Both the position numbers and the translations under genes were made by a program. A stretch of DNA of 64,000 bases from Oscheius dolichura (taxonomy: Eukaryota > Nematoda > Chromadorea > Rhabditida > Rhabditidae), in contig OW051496.1 of assembly GCA_932521035.1 (NCBI GenBank), positions 2,418,001 to 2,482,000 on the forward strand, written 5' to 3'. Positions 1-9,543 of the stretch are shown here, in pieces. The notes beneath the pieces are model-generated. The model made no database searches, was not told where the DNA came from, and saw only the letters and a program-made list of their open reading frames with translations. Every line of letters begins with the position of its first letter. The first letter of the stretch is position 1.

Positions 1-29
1 TATCAACAAAAAGAAAAAAAGAAAAAGAG

Positions 30-115
30 AGTTTCACCGAGAGGATCCGAACCCGTGGCCTCTCTATTCTGTTTTGCAGAAACCCACTGCGCCATTTGGC
101 CAATTTTTAGAAAAT
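30..115 (-). repeat. tRNA-derived SINE-like sequence
   Basis: Read on the minus strand, this has a box A-like stretch (TGGCGCAGTGGG) and about 35 bases later a box B-like stretch (GGGTTCGGATCC), the two internal RNA polymerase III promoter parts of a tRNA. A pyrimidine-rich tail follows. The stem pairing is poor and no mature CCA end is present, so it is read as a tRNA-derived repeat or pseudogene, not a working tRNA. Similar units lie near 5.85 kb and 38.9 kb. Confidence 0.4.
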
Positions 116-593
116 GAAGGTTTTCCATAGAAAATAAAAGTTTGATAGATGATTTTGATCAACTCTACGAGCCCGATCGAACGGCGTATTCAGTTTTTTT
201 CGGAAGTGGCCGGAAACATAGCGCACCAGCAAAAATGGCAAAACCCACTTTTTTCAAAATGGCCGGTAAATTTCGCAATTACATGGAATTTTTTTCTAGT
301 TTATTTTATCAGATCGGCCACTCCGAGATCTACCTAGGAAGTGCTCATGTGTACTGTAAAACGGTCTCTATCAAAAGTTATGAGGTCATTGACAGGACTT
401 ATCCATCACCCTACTATATAAAATTCCGTTACAAATAAATTTCACGGTACAAACCACACAAAAATTATTGCGACAACGCTTTAGATAAGGATCAAAAAAC
501 ACAAAACACCACATTTTCAACAATTTTTGAAATGAATCCTCTTGAATAGGAATACTTTAAATGGAGGGAAAGATTTATTTGTTTAATAGGGGA
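116..593. other. intergenic, nothing recognised
   Basis: AT-rich DNA downstream of gene A. Open frames exist on the plus strand but show no known family, no splice structure and low-complexity translation. Confidence 0.4.
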
Positions 594-2404
594 TTACTCT
601 GGGAAATTAGAAAGGATAGCAGCCAAATGGCGGGGAATAACAATTGAAGACATATTAAAGCACCGATTGGGAAGAAAAGGACCCTCACTCCAGCTTTTTC
701 CATTAAATATTTCAGTGTTATCGAGAGATTTGCTTATTATATGATATCCTCCAAATACACATCCTCCAATTACAAAAATCTCATTGTCAAGGACTGCTAC
801 AGAAAAGTAACATCGAGGTTGTTCCATTGGCGGCAGTTGTTTCCATGTTCCTTTTCCTTCTAGATTACTCACTTCCAGTACAGTATTGACTGTTGTCTTT
901 CTATCAATAGCACCTCCCATTAAAATGAGATTATTTCCATAAGAAACGAGAGAATGATCAGAAAGAGGTGTGGGCATATCATTCAGCTCCGTCCAGACAC
1001 CACTCTCCGGGTCGAAACATTCCACACTCCTCAATTCACTGTCTTTGTAATAACTCGATCTATCACCCTCTCCACCATAGACAATGAATTTGCCATTATG
1101 AACTGCTGCAGCTGCACTATATCGCGAATATTTCATGTCCCTAAAATATTGATTAGCCCTGATTGAGCCTTGTATCAGATGTTGTATCATCTCGTTTGAG
1201 AGACGAAGCGGCCGTTGGAAACCGAGCAGAAGAGAAAAAAGGGGAAAAGTATTCAACTCACGGCATTTTAATCCATTTGTTCTCCTTCGGATCATATCGT
1301 TCCACACTTTTTAACTGTTCATCGTTGTCATTCCATCCTCCAAACACCCAGATGGATCCATTCCATTCCACTCTGCTATTTGTAATACCCCGTCGTCCCT
1401 CATTCATATCTGCCAATCGTATCCATTCCAATGTTTTGTTATCCAATTTGTATAATTTTTTCTCCATCGAACCACCGAATATATAGATATCTCCATCCAG
1501 ATATACTGCACCTCCGGTACCAAGTCTTTCCGGTAATTTCAACGGCAATTTGATCCATCTGTCTTGTTTCAAAATGACAATTTCATCACTCCTATTACCA
1601 TCTTGTTCTCCTCCAAGGACTAGAATCTAAAAGAATGTTAATTATTCTATTCCCCAATTCCCCACCGTTCCCTTATCCACTTGTCCTGGGATCAATTGTC
1701 TTTTTTCTTCCAAAAGAACGGGTCTCGCCTGGATTGTAAGATGATCTTCATTTTGTTTCCCTTCCATCCTTCCAACTAAACATTAGTAACACTGAAAAGT
1801 ATTAGATCTGGCTGACTTTTGTGAGAAATCTCTGCGATGCCCTCTTGTAAAGCCGTTATAGCATCGGAAACTGAAATTTCTCTCGAGTTCTAAAAGGTTT
1901 CAATGATTTCTCACCCCCTTGTTGCTTGTCGGATACTTCTTCCAATCTCCCTGAAAAGTCATTTCGTATGCAACTCAAGTCACCTTCTGTTTCCCGTCGA
2001 AGTCGGCTTATTTCCGCCATTAGTTCTTCCTTTTCCCTCTTCCATTGCTCCTCTTTTTCTATCGCTATCGCATCCGTTTCGTATTTTTCATAGACTGCGT
2101 CTTCTGCCATTTTCTTCACTGAAAATATTCTTCTATAAAAAAGAAGAAAAGGACCTACTGTCAGAAGAAATCTTCTCGATAGAAGACATCAACTTCTTTT
2201 CTAGGTTGTCTATCGCTCCAGTCCAATTCGGACCATTCCCCTCTAAAAATACAGCTCATTATCACCCCCCAACATACCGTTTCTACCCGAGTTCAGCTCC
2301 ATTTTCCCCTTCAATTCTCTATTTTCCGCCTCCAGCCTGCACATTCTTCCTATTAGGTCCACAATCACCGTGTGGGTATTCGCTTCAGAAGGATTAGTTG
2401 CCAT
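594..2404 (-). CDS. coiled-coil plus Kelch-repeat protein (gene A)
   Basis: Spliced minus-strand model with exons 2404-2278, 2242-2159, 2118-1915, 1870-1817, 1775-1666, 1626-1262 and 1140-594. All joins are in phase and give 496 residues. Residues 1 to about 190 are charged and heptad-like (for example EKEEQWKREKEELMAEISRL), probably a coiled coil. From about residue 193 come six Kelch blades marked by ILVLGG, IYIFGG, IWVFGG, FIVYGG, LILMGG and IFVIGG, with Kelch-type VERYDP and VECFDP strands, so a six-bladed beta-propeller for protein binding is expected. No BTB or BACK domain is present, so it is not a standard cullin-3 adaptor. The start lies eight bases after a TTTCAG acceptor, suggesting a spliced leader or 5' UTR intron. 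A 33-nt stretch in exon 3 could be an extra in-frame intron. Partner and role are unknown. Confidence 0.82.
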
Positions 2405-2424
2405 TAGAGTAGCTGAAATAGTTT

Positions 2425-2970
2425 ATGGAAAGATTTTGCTATTTTTGTTTCTGTGAATGTTTTCTAATATTTCTTTTTCAGGACAAGCATGTCTTTGATC
2501 AACCACGTGGACTACTTTTCAGGTCAGTTTATTTGTCAAAAATCATTATTTCGTTAGGTTGCTTTCAGAATCGAGTAAAAGAGGAAAAGAAGAGCTGCGT
2601 TTTCAAGCAACGATGCCCAATCCACTGTTTCTCCTCCATTGTGATATTTTTAATAAATATATCAATAAAAATCGTTGTAAAAATGAAAATAGGAGCAAAA
2701 ATAGATGAAATAAGTAGCTATAGTCTGTCAAGAAAAAAGACGACATTCAAGGTCTAACGATTTAGCCGCGAGCCGAACTTACTGGCCTTTTTTTCTTCTT
2801 GGCCGCTCAAAAATTATCTGTCAGTTCGCTCCATCACTAAAATTTGTTCTCGGCCAGTTAGACCTTGAATGTCGTCTTTTTTCTTGACAAACTATATGTA
2901 ACGCGCTGCCCACAGCTCGCCGCCGTAGAGCAAATGCGGGCACGACAGTTTCCCGCCACTCCTTAAATTC
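2425..2970 (+). mobile_element. degenerate copy of TTAA element family alpha
   Basis: Related to the 33.3-34.3 kb element: both share an acceptor-like TTTTTCAG, then a GACAAGC(A/T)TGTCTT exon-like block. With the 7.9-8.4 kb copy this one also shares the donor-like GTCAGTTTATTTGTCAAAAA. The copy is interrupted by a 174-bp MITE (2721-2894). A CACAGCTCGCCGCC stretch at 2911-2924 matches the terminal repeat of family beta. It lies directly upstream of gene A, so it may form part of that gene's promoter region. Confidence 0.5.
2721..2894. mobile_element. Tc1/mariner-type MITE (gamma) with 38-bp inverted repeats
   Basis: The left arm starts TAGTCTGTCAAGAAAAAAGA and continues to about 2758. The right arm (2856-2894) is its reverse complement with a few changes. 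TA dinucleotides flank both sides (2719-2720 and 2895-2896). It is too short to code for a transposase and is nested in an alpha-family copy. Confidence 0.7.
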
Positions 2971-3838
2971 AAATTTACTATTGAACCTTGCGTAAACAAA
3001 CCTGCAAAATCTACACATTTTCGCAATTTTCTGACACTTGCAATCGACTGGGGATAGTCGACTACATTTCCAGCAATTCTTTGGGATTACAGGAATGTTA
3101 GATTACAAAGATATGCAATTTTTTGACCTTTTTAACATCAAAGACTAGGAAGCCCGCGAAGCGCTGCGCGGTGTTGAGGTTTCTCTCCCTTCCCGGGATT
3201 TTTTTTCTAAAACTGTTACCGCGCGTAACGCGTCGCTTCGCCAACTTTTCAGATTTTTTCTTTTTGTATCGTGTTCAGCATCTGATTCTACATCGAATGA
3301 CACCAAGCACGGAAGTTTTGGTGCTCAGGCCGAAAAATGAAAAATATTTTTTTGAAAAGTGGCGTATCTTCCCCGGAAGGTGTACACTGTCTCGGTTCTC
3401 GGCTCCCCGTGGTGGTATTTCCTTAATTCTTTGGCGAGGCTATTGGAAATGATGTCTGCTCGTGTCGCGTCCATGTTTGAAAGAATTTGGATCACGCACT
3501 GTGACACTATGACTCTACTAATGCGCGCAGTGCAGAAAGGAGAGTTCAAAAATGCCGAAATCCTCATATTGTCTCTAAAAATTTTGTTTTTGGTACCAAT
3601 CGATTATTTTCCATGGGATATGTATAAAAAGGTTAATATTACGCAGATTGGATATGGTTTTCACAAGTTATAAATGCACACATACTTGTGCATGGTGGAA
3701 ATTAGAATAGAAAAGCTAAAACTTTCACGAAAGCCCCTTCTGTGGCAGCAAGCGCTTCTCTTTTTATAAGCAAGTGAAACGGCAGACATTCCCATTTGCA
3801 AGCAAATGGAGACAAAAGGAGAACAATTTTTATTTGAG
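2971..3838. other. intergenic, no gene recognised
   Basis: Open frames cover 3359-3673 (plus) and 3325-3567 (minus). The minus frame has a moderately GC-rich stretch with a coding look around 3375-3475, but no family is recognised and no splice partners were found. It could be a relic of a coding exon. Confidence 0.25.
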
Positions 3839-4249
3839 AAAGTGGAACACGAAAAGTTCTGTGGTTAGGATTCTACTGACCGTGCAAAAAGTGAGCAATA
3901 GAGGGGGAACAGGGCAAAAAGAGAGCAATAGAAACGACCTAACCGCCGCCTAGTCAGAGATGGAAGAGAAAGTTGTCTGATCTATTCTGTCTTTCTGGCC
4001 CCCACCATATTTCAACGGGATGCCGGCCCCTATTTGACCTATGCCCGAACTTGAACTCCTACGCCATCTTGACTATAGTAAAGACAGAAAGCTATTCTTG
4101 AGTTAAATATCACTGAAGCTTGCTCGTTGAATAGGCGGCGGTTAAGTCGTTTATATTGCTCTCCTTTTGCCCGGTTCCCCCCTCTATTGCTCACTTTTTG
4201 TACGGTTAGTAGAATCCTAACCACAGAACTTTCCGTGTTCCACTTTTTC
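3839..4249. mobile_element. fold-back element with about 115-bp inverted arms
   Basis: The left arm 3839-3954 (starting near AAGTGGAACACGAAAAGTTC) is repeated in reverse complement at 4130-4249, with a few mismatches and a loop of about 175 bp. No transposase frame is present. A transcript would form a long double-stranded hairpin. Confidence 0.7.
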
Positions 4250-4480
4250 ACATAATAATTAATGGAAATAGGCATCGTTTTTCTGGATATTTTTTTAAGC
4301 ATAAAAACATGAGAAAATAATGAGGTGCCCATATAGTTTTCATCGACGCAAAGTATTATTTGCCTATTTTTGACTGGCGCGATGTTTACATTCCCGTAAT
4401 GTGCGCAATCAAATTCATATGCGATTTTTAAGAATTTTTATCTCGCGATCAGAGTTGCCCGATACAAAAATTTTCGCTCC

Positions 4481-4538
4481 GATACGATACGATAGGAGCC
4501 TTCCAAATTTTTACCTCGATACGATACGATACGATACA
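4481..4538. repeat. GATAC microsatellite
   Basis: Two clusters of repeated (C)GATA(C) pentamers at 4481-4496 and 4518-4538, separated by about 20 bases. Confidence 0.8.
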
Positions 4539-4642
4539 ACCGGAAAAGCCCGGATCGCGGTTTCCTAAGCAAAAAATGTGATTTTCTTTATGTTTTCTTA
4601 TTTTTCCGGCAGTTTTATGCCCTCTAATTTAGGGTTGTGCGC

Positions 4643-4667
4643 CGACACGACAGTCGTGTCGTGTCGT
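4643..4667. repeat. short GTGTC-rich palindrome
   Basis: ACACGAC is followed by TCGTGTCGTGTCG and can form a small perfect hairpin. It is locally repetitive, with no known function. Confidence 0.5.
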
Positions 4668-5354
4668 GGAAAACCCCAGTTAGCGCGCTTTATTACGAAA
4701 CACACGCGAAATGTTTTGTATCTTAAATATACAAAACGCCAGGGTGTCTGTCTGTCCGTCACCGCGCACGCCGGGCGCGCGCGAGGGTTCAAACTAGAGC
4801 TGCAAGTTCGACCTCGGCGGCGACCATAATTTGTGCTTTTCTCTATTTTTCAGTTTTCTTCTGTCTTTGCTTTAGTATGTGTGAAACACTAACGCTGGCT
4901 CGATTCGCATTTGTAACTAGCTCGGGCATTTGTGAAACATTTTCGGAAATTTAAAAATCAAAATGAAGAGACGGAAAACGCTGATAGGCTGGGGGGCGTT
5001 TCTGACGCGGCGAAGCCTTCTTGTTGTGTAACAATTTCATTTTGTTATTCTGCTTGCGGTGAATCGTTTTTTTTTACCTTTCTCTTTTCATCTTTTGCTA
5101 CACATTGTTATTGCAAAAGGCTCGCCGTCATTACTATGCTTACATTAGTATAGATATTTGAAGCTGTGAAGGATGCTGGGGCAGTTATCGGTGTCTCAAA
5201 AGACATTATCAAAAAAAAATGCAAGTTGACTGAAGAGGAGCTGCTAATGTGAAAAAAACAGGAAACCTAATGGGTGGATGTAAGATTTTCTTAAACTTGG
5301 AGCAATTCTTTTCATCGCAATTGTTCAAAACTAGAGCCCTGCTCCCGCCACCGC

Positions 5355-5421
5355 TTCTATGAAGAAATAAGTGATGACGAAAGTGCTGATGAAATCAAAA
5401 TATATTTAGCGGAGCCAAACA
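5355..5421 (+). pseudogene. possible hAT transposase C-terminal fragment
   Basis: Translates to RFYEEISDDESADEIKIYLAEP and then meets a GTAAGAT donor-like site. The pattern DEI..YL.EP resembles the dimerisation tail of hAT transposases. No other transposase part is seen nearby. This is a weak call from one short motif. Confidence 0.2.
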
Positions 5422-5459
5422 GTAAGATATTTTTGTAGCTCAAATAATATTGTACAGTT

Positions 5460-5621
5460 CTACAACTTTCCATCGAGGAAAAAAACGGCAGGTTTTTGTC
5501 CCAATTCCTTCAATTTCTCGGTCAATTCGTTATTTTCCCTAGTTAATTTGTCAATTTCCGCTTGTTTTTCTTCTGCTATCGCCAGGGCTTCATACATAGC
5601 TAATTTATCGTTCAAATCCAT
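5460..5621 (-). CDS. 53-residue leucine-zipper-like small ORF
   Basis: ATG at 5621, stop at 5460. The product is almost entirely a charged heptad helix (for example AEIDKLTRENNELTEKLKEL), with hydrophobic residues spaced like a short leucine zipper. The start lies seven bases after a TTTTACTAG acceptor-like site, as for genes A and D. It resembles the coiled-coil half of gene A in style but not closely in sequence. It could be an independent small protein, the first exon of a lost Kelch gene, or a chance frame. Confidence 0.35.
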   Translation of the reverse strand: MDLNDKLAMYEALAIAEEKQAEIDKLTRENNELTEKLKELGQKPAVFFLDGKL

Positions 5622-5843
5622 TATTTAGCTAGTAAAATAAGTAAGAGATAAGAAAAAGAGGTGAGAAAAGTGGGAAGAATTGACAGCCGGGTGAGAAATT
5701 CGAGAGAAACGAGAAACGTAGCGGCAGCGGCGATAACGTTCAATAAAAATGGTCGCTGGCGAAAGGTCAATTCGAGAAGAAGAGACAATCCCTATTATTT
5801 AAAGCGCCACGGTGTCCGTTTGTGACTCGACATGTCGAAATTT

Positions 5844-5912
5844 TATGGTGTAGTGGCTAAGAGGGCGGTCGCGCGGTCGGAGAGGTCGCGGATTCGATCC
5901 CCGCCGCTGTCA
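5844..5912 (+). repeat. tRNA-derived SINE, copy 1
   Basis: Box A-like TAGTGGCTAAGAGG and box B-like GGATTCGATCC are spaced as in a tRNA. A T-rich tail (TTTTTGCTTTTTTGTTTTG) follows. The 3' half matches the unit at 38.9 kb (GGTCGCG...TCGA..CCCCG...GTCAAAC plus the same TTGCTTTTT tail), so the two are copies of one family. Confidence 0.6.
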
Positions 5913-5962
5913 AACCTTTTTGCTTTTTTGTTTTGAGGTCCTCGACACTGCCCAAGTATTCC

Positions 5963-6186
5963 TGAAGTAGTTTTCGTTGCGGGACCCGTTCGCGGTGGGA
6001 CCCCAACCCGCAGGGCTACGGTTCGGTTCCTCCTTCGACCAATTTCTTTCGCTTTGTCTGTTTAGCATTTTTGTTTTGTTATAAAATGTTTTCGCTGTGG
6101 GACCCGATCCGGCTGGGACCCCCAATCGACGGTCGAAGGTTTGGTTCCCCCGTTGGGTAACGTCTTTTACTTTGTCTATTTAGCCA
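5963..6186. repeat. diverged tandem duplication, two units of about 100 bp
   Basis: Unit 1 (about 5963-6066) and unit 2 (about 6087-6186) share TTTTCG(T/C)TG.GGGACCCG, GTGGGACCCC or CTGGGACCCC, a GGTT(C/T)GGTTCC block and a CTTTGTCT(G/A)TTTAGC end. No protein or RNA family is recognised. Confidence 0.55.
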
Positions 6187-6355
6187 TAACTTCAGTTGTT
6201 GAAGATGATAGCACCGCTGACGAGGTCAGAGCAGGGCGGGCCGGGTGGATGCGGAATGAAAGATACTTGGAAGGGAAGGAAACTGAGGAGCACGTGAGAA
6301 TGGAGGAAGAGGCGAACGACAGCTCCCCTTACGAGTGATTATCCTTTGATCAATC

Positions 6356-6505
6356 GCAACCGAGCAGAACGGACTGACTGGACGGGGGAGGGAGAAGGGC
6401 GGAAGGGACCGGATGGGGAGAGGGGGAAAAGCGGAAGGAACTGGGGAGGGGGAATGGACTGGACGGGGAGAAGGGGAAGAGCGGACGGGGCTTCCAAGCG
6501 CGAGG
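6356..6505 (+). repeat. G-rich low-complexity tract
   Basis: A run of GGGG, GGGAG and GACTGGACGGGG motifs on the plus strand. It is purine-rich and holds several closely spaced G-runs able to form G-quadruplexes. It lies downstream of the decayed Kelch copy B. Confidence 0.6.
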
Positions 6506-6608
6506 TAAAACCACAGTTGGCGCAGCCAACGTCTAGCCGAAGACCCCCCGCAGGGGGGTCGAAACGGCTGGTAATATTTATTGTCTATATTTTTTTAGAT
6601 AAATTTTT

Positions 6609-7775
6609 TTAGATCAACAAAAACTTCTGGGATAGCCACAGCAGACAGGTCACTTGTTTGATTGTGAAGAGCCGCCCCTCTCGCCAAGATTTCCCGTCGA
6701 ATATTTGAACCCGATTGAGTTCTGAATTCGGATGTTCCCTTCCTCCAATTACATATATTTCTTTGTCAATGGTTATTCCAGCAAACCACATACAACCACA
6801 TCTCAATGGCGGCAGTTCCCTCCACTCGCCATTTATCAGCTCCAGCACAGAGGAGGGAGATTTCAACTCTTCGGTACGGCCTCCTAATAGAATCAGCCGG
6901 CCTTCATACGAGACTAGAGAATGGCCAAAAGAGGCTGGGGCATATCGGCGAATTCAATCCAGACCTCGCTTTCCGGATCAAAGCATTCCACACTTTTTAG
7001 AGTCTCACTCTCGCCAGCTTCTCCTCCACAAATGACTATTTTATCCTCCCATGTAGTTGCCAACGCATTGCTTCGGGGATGTCTCATTCCCCTTAAATTT
7101 TTGAGAGAACATGACTAAAAATACTTATACTTATGGCATTTCAGTCCACTTATCTTCGGTCGGGTCGTATCGTTCCACAGTATTCACCGGATTTCCGGAA
7201 TGATCATGTCCTCCAAGAACCCAGATATATCCTCTACATCCCAAACAGCTGCGTGTAATGCCACTTCGCATCGTCTTTAAAGTAGCCAGCTGTTTCAATT
7301 TCAGGTTCATCGTCATGAAAGCGAGCTTTTTCAACGGTTGCTCGTTGTCCAATTTGAAGAAACCCGTCATTGTTTGGTCTTCATAAAGTATGTATAATTG
7401 CCCTTTCAGATTAAAGGCCCCTTGAGTGTTAGACGGCAGCTCCAGTGACAATCTGGCCCATGTGAATTTGTCCGAATTTAACATCATTGTCTCTTTACAA
7501 TTGATTGCAGTCCCTCTGGCTACGAGCAAGATCTGAAATCAAACATAAGCTCTTACGCTGACATGAGAGAGAGTCAACTGGGCAAGTCCAACTAGTGCTA
7601 CCTTACCGTACGGTTCGGATCAGGGTATACCGGTGGTCAAGCACAACGATTTTCGAACTCCGATAGGGACAAATTGGGTGTCGGATCATCCGGAACGACT
7701 TGATAGTCAGCTTTAGGTCCAAAATATTCCACAATTTCTGGGGCGGTCTGTTAGAGGCACTTGTCTGCCAACATC
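6609..7775 (-). pseudogene. decayed kinase-Kelch fusion gene (copy B)
   Basis: From the 5' side (minus strand): a kinase C-lobe remnant at about 7775-7722, reading CWQTSASNRP and then, one frame off, EIVEYF, as in gene C (CWHEKVSERPPIREIIEYF); then an acceptor and a Kelch exon starting ILLVARGT and ending ERYDPTEDKWTEMP at 7135; then the second Kelch exon from 7091 (VECFDPESEVW, LILLGG, IYVIGG) to 6609. Damage: the intron donor is AT instead of GT (7134-7133); a one-base deletion near 6925 breaks the frame before a GHSLVSYEG stretch; and there is a shift inside the kinase piece. The rest of the kinase is missing and transposon sequence begins at 7906. It is probably dead, but the propeller could still be transcribed. 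Confidence 0.75.
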
Positions 7776-7905
7776 TAAACTGGTCTCAACTTTTGACAGG
7801 CCAAAGATCTCCTTTGTGCTGATAGAGAGTGAAACTCACTGAACAGGCAGCTCAAAACCAGGAAGAGGACACAGGTGTGGGTCTTGTCGCGTGAAGCCAC
7901 CTTAA

Positions 7906-8397
7906 AGGGAGCCTCCGGAAACAAAATTGCGCGCTACAGTGCTCCCTGCCGAGATGTTACGGGTGCGGTGGCGGCGCTTTACAGAACCTTGAATTTTCAG
8001 TTTTTCTTCATTCTTGCTGCTGTTTTCACATTTTTTAGTACTATATTTATTAAAAAATATCACGAAAAACATAATGGAGGCGAAATAGACGTTTCTTGAG
8101 GAAGCAGTAGTCTTCTACCATTCTTCGTTCGATCCTGAAATGAAGATAACGAAATAATACTTTTTGACAAATAAACTGACCTCAAAAATTATCCACGTCG
8201 TTCTCCGGGCCGAAGACAAGCTTGTCCTAAAAAAGAAATATTAGAAAGCATCAAGGAAATCAAAAATAGCAAAATAATACAAGTCCCGAACGCAAAAAAA
8301 TTTGCGCAGAGCTTCGCCTCTATTTGGGGTAATTCAACATGGAACAACGCTACAGAAGCCATAAAAAAGGCATTTAATAATAAATACAATATCTAAA
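7906..8397 (-). mobile_element. truncated TTAA element, family alpha (copy 3)
   Basis: Begins TTAA then AGGGAGCCTCC, matching the ends of the 33.3 kb element. Its body is the reverse complement of the right half of that element, including the GTGCGGTGGCGGCG region and the GACAAGCTTGTCTTCGG block. Homology stops at about 8397, where family beta begins. It sits where the missing kinase part of copy B should be. Confidence 0.65.
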
Positions 8398-8402
8398 CAA
8401 AA

Positions 8403-9207
8403 CACAGCTCGCCGAGGTCGCCACCTCAAAGGTCTAAAATGGCTAAAATGGTCCTGCAGCGACTACATGCCAGTTTTTCATATATGCGTTTCTACACATT
8501 TTCATGTGTTTTCGATGTTTTATTCGGTCTTATCGACCCCAAATTACTATACGGTTAGAGAGAAAAACATAAAATAATGCAGATTTGAAGCGTAATGAAA
8601 AATCAGTGAATTTTGTTCCGAAATGACCCAAAAATAGATTTTTCTCACGATATTCTTCCGTTGATAACTTAAAATGCTCCCCATAACAAGACTAATTGAT
8701 TGCAGCAAAAATAAAAAAGATCGGATTTCACAGTTTTGAGAAATAAATTGTCAAAGATTTTGACAGATTTCTCAAAAAGTCGACGTTGGATGAAAAAGGG
8801 TGTAAACAGCGGGCAAACCGCGTTTTTTGTATTGCGAGTTACGGTAACCACCGTTGTAGACGTTTAGTAGCTTGATCCAGACATATATAGTTGGAGTTCT
8901 TGGTCTTGCTCGATGCAGAAAAAAATGCTGATCCGGAAGTAATTTTTTCGAAAAAATCTGTTCAACTTTTGATATAGAAAAACAGGAAAAATGTATATCT
9001 TTTTTGTGATACATTTGTATGGACCCAAAAAATTACTTCCGAGTGAAAAAAATATGATCTTTCGAATGCAATTTACAGAAAATTATATAAATGTGCAGTT
9101 CTCTCTACTAAACGTCTACAAAGTTGTTCTAGCTGCAGTACTAAAATTGCGCTGGTCTCGGCACGATGACGGTGGCGGGGGGCGATGTTCCGCGGCGGCG
9201 AGCTGTG
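8403..9207. mobile_element. DNA element, family beta (about 805 bp)
   Basis: The ends are inverted: CACAGCTCGCCG at 8403-8414 and CGGCGAGCTGTG at 9196-9207. Internal short inverted repeats occur (GTAGACGTTTAGTAG at about 8855 and its complement at about 9108; GGAAGTAATTTTTT at about 8936 and its complement near 9030). A partial second copy is at 40.2-40.3 kb. No transposase frame was found, so it is non-autonomous. Confidence 0.55.
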
Positions 9208-9543
9208 AGCCACATGAAGTGATCCCAAATAAGATAATGCGTGGAAAACGATTTTTAGGGTAATTGCTACGGAGTCGTTGAAAGCCCTGCACTTGCATTT
9301 CTATTCAGGGAGCTGGCTACACGCGCAGAAAGAAGTGGAATGGCCTACATTAATCGACTCATGGCGATTTTCAATCATTTTTTTTGGATGCCAGAAGTAG
9401 AACATAGCGAAAGAAACGTGATATCAGTGAAACACTCCTAAACGTGGAAGATAAGGGAAGTTCCCAACCGCAGCGTGGACTTTATCTTCCTGGCCAGTCA
9501 GTAGCTCTACTTCCAACCTTTCCTACCTAATTTCTAAAACTCG
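9208..9543. promoter_or_regulatory. upstream region of gene C
   Basis: About 335 bases between element beta and the gene C start. It should hold that gene's promoter, but no clear TATA box or spliced-leader acceptor was identified. Confidence 0.25.

Noticed and set aside
7092-7134. Minor-class (U12) AT-AC intron in copy B
   Set aside because: The donor ATAAGT lacks the U12 ATATCC pattern and the acceptor is AG. Other damage in the gene makes a mutated GT donor more likely.
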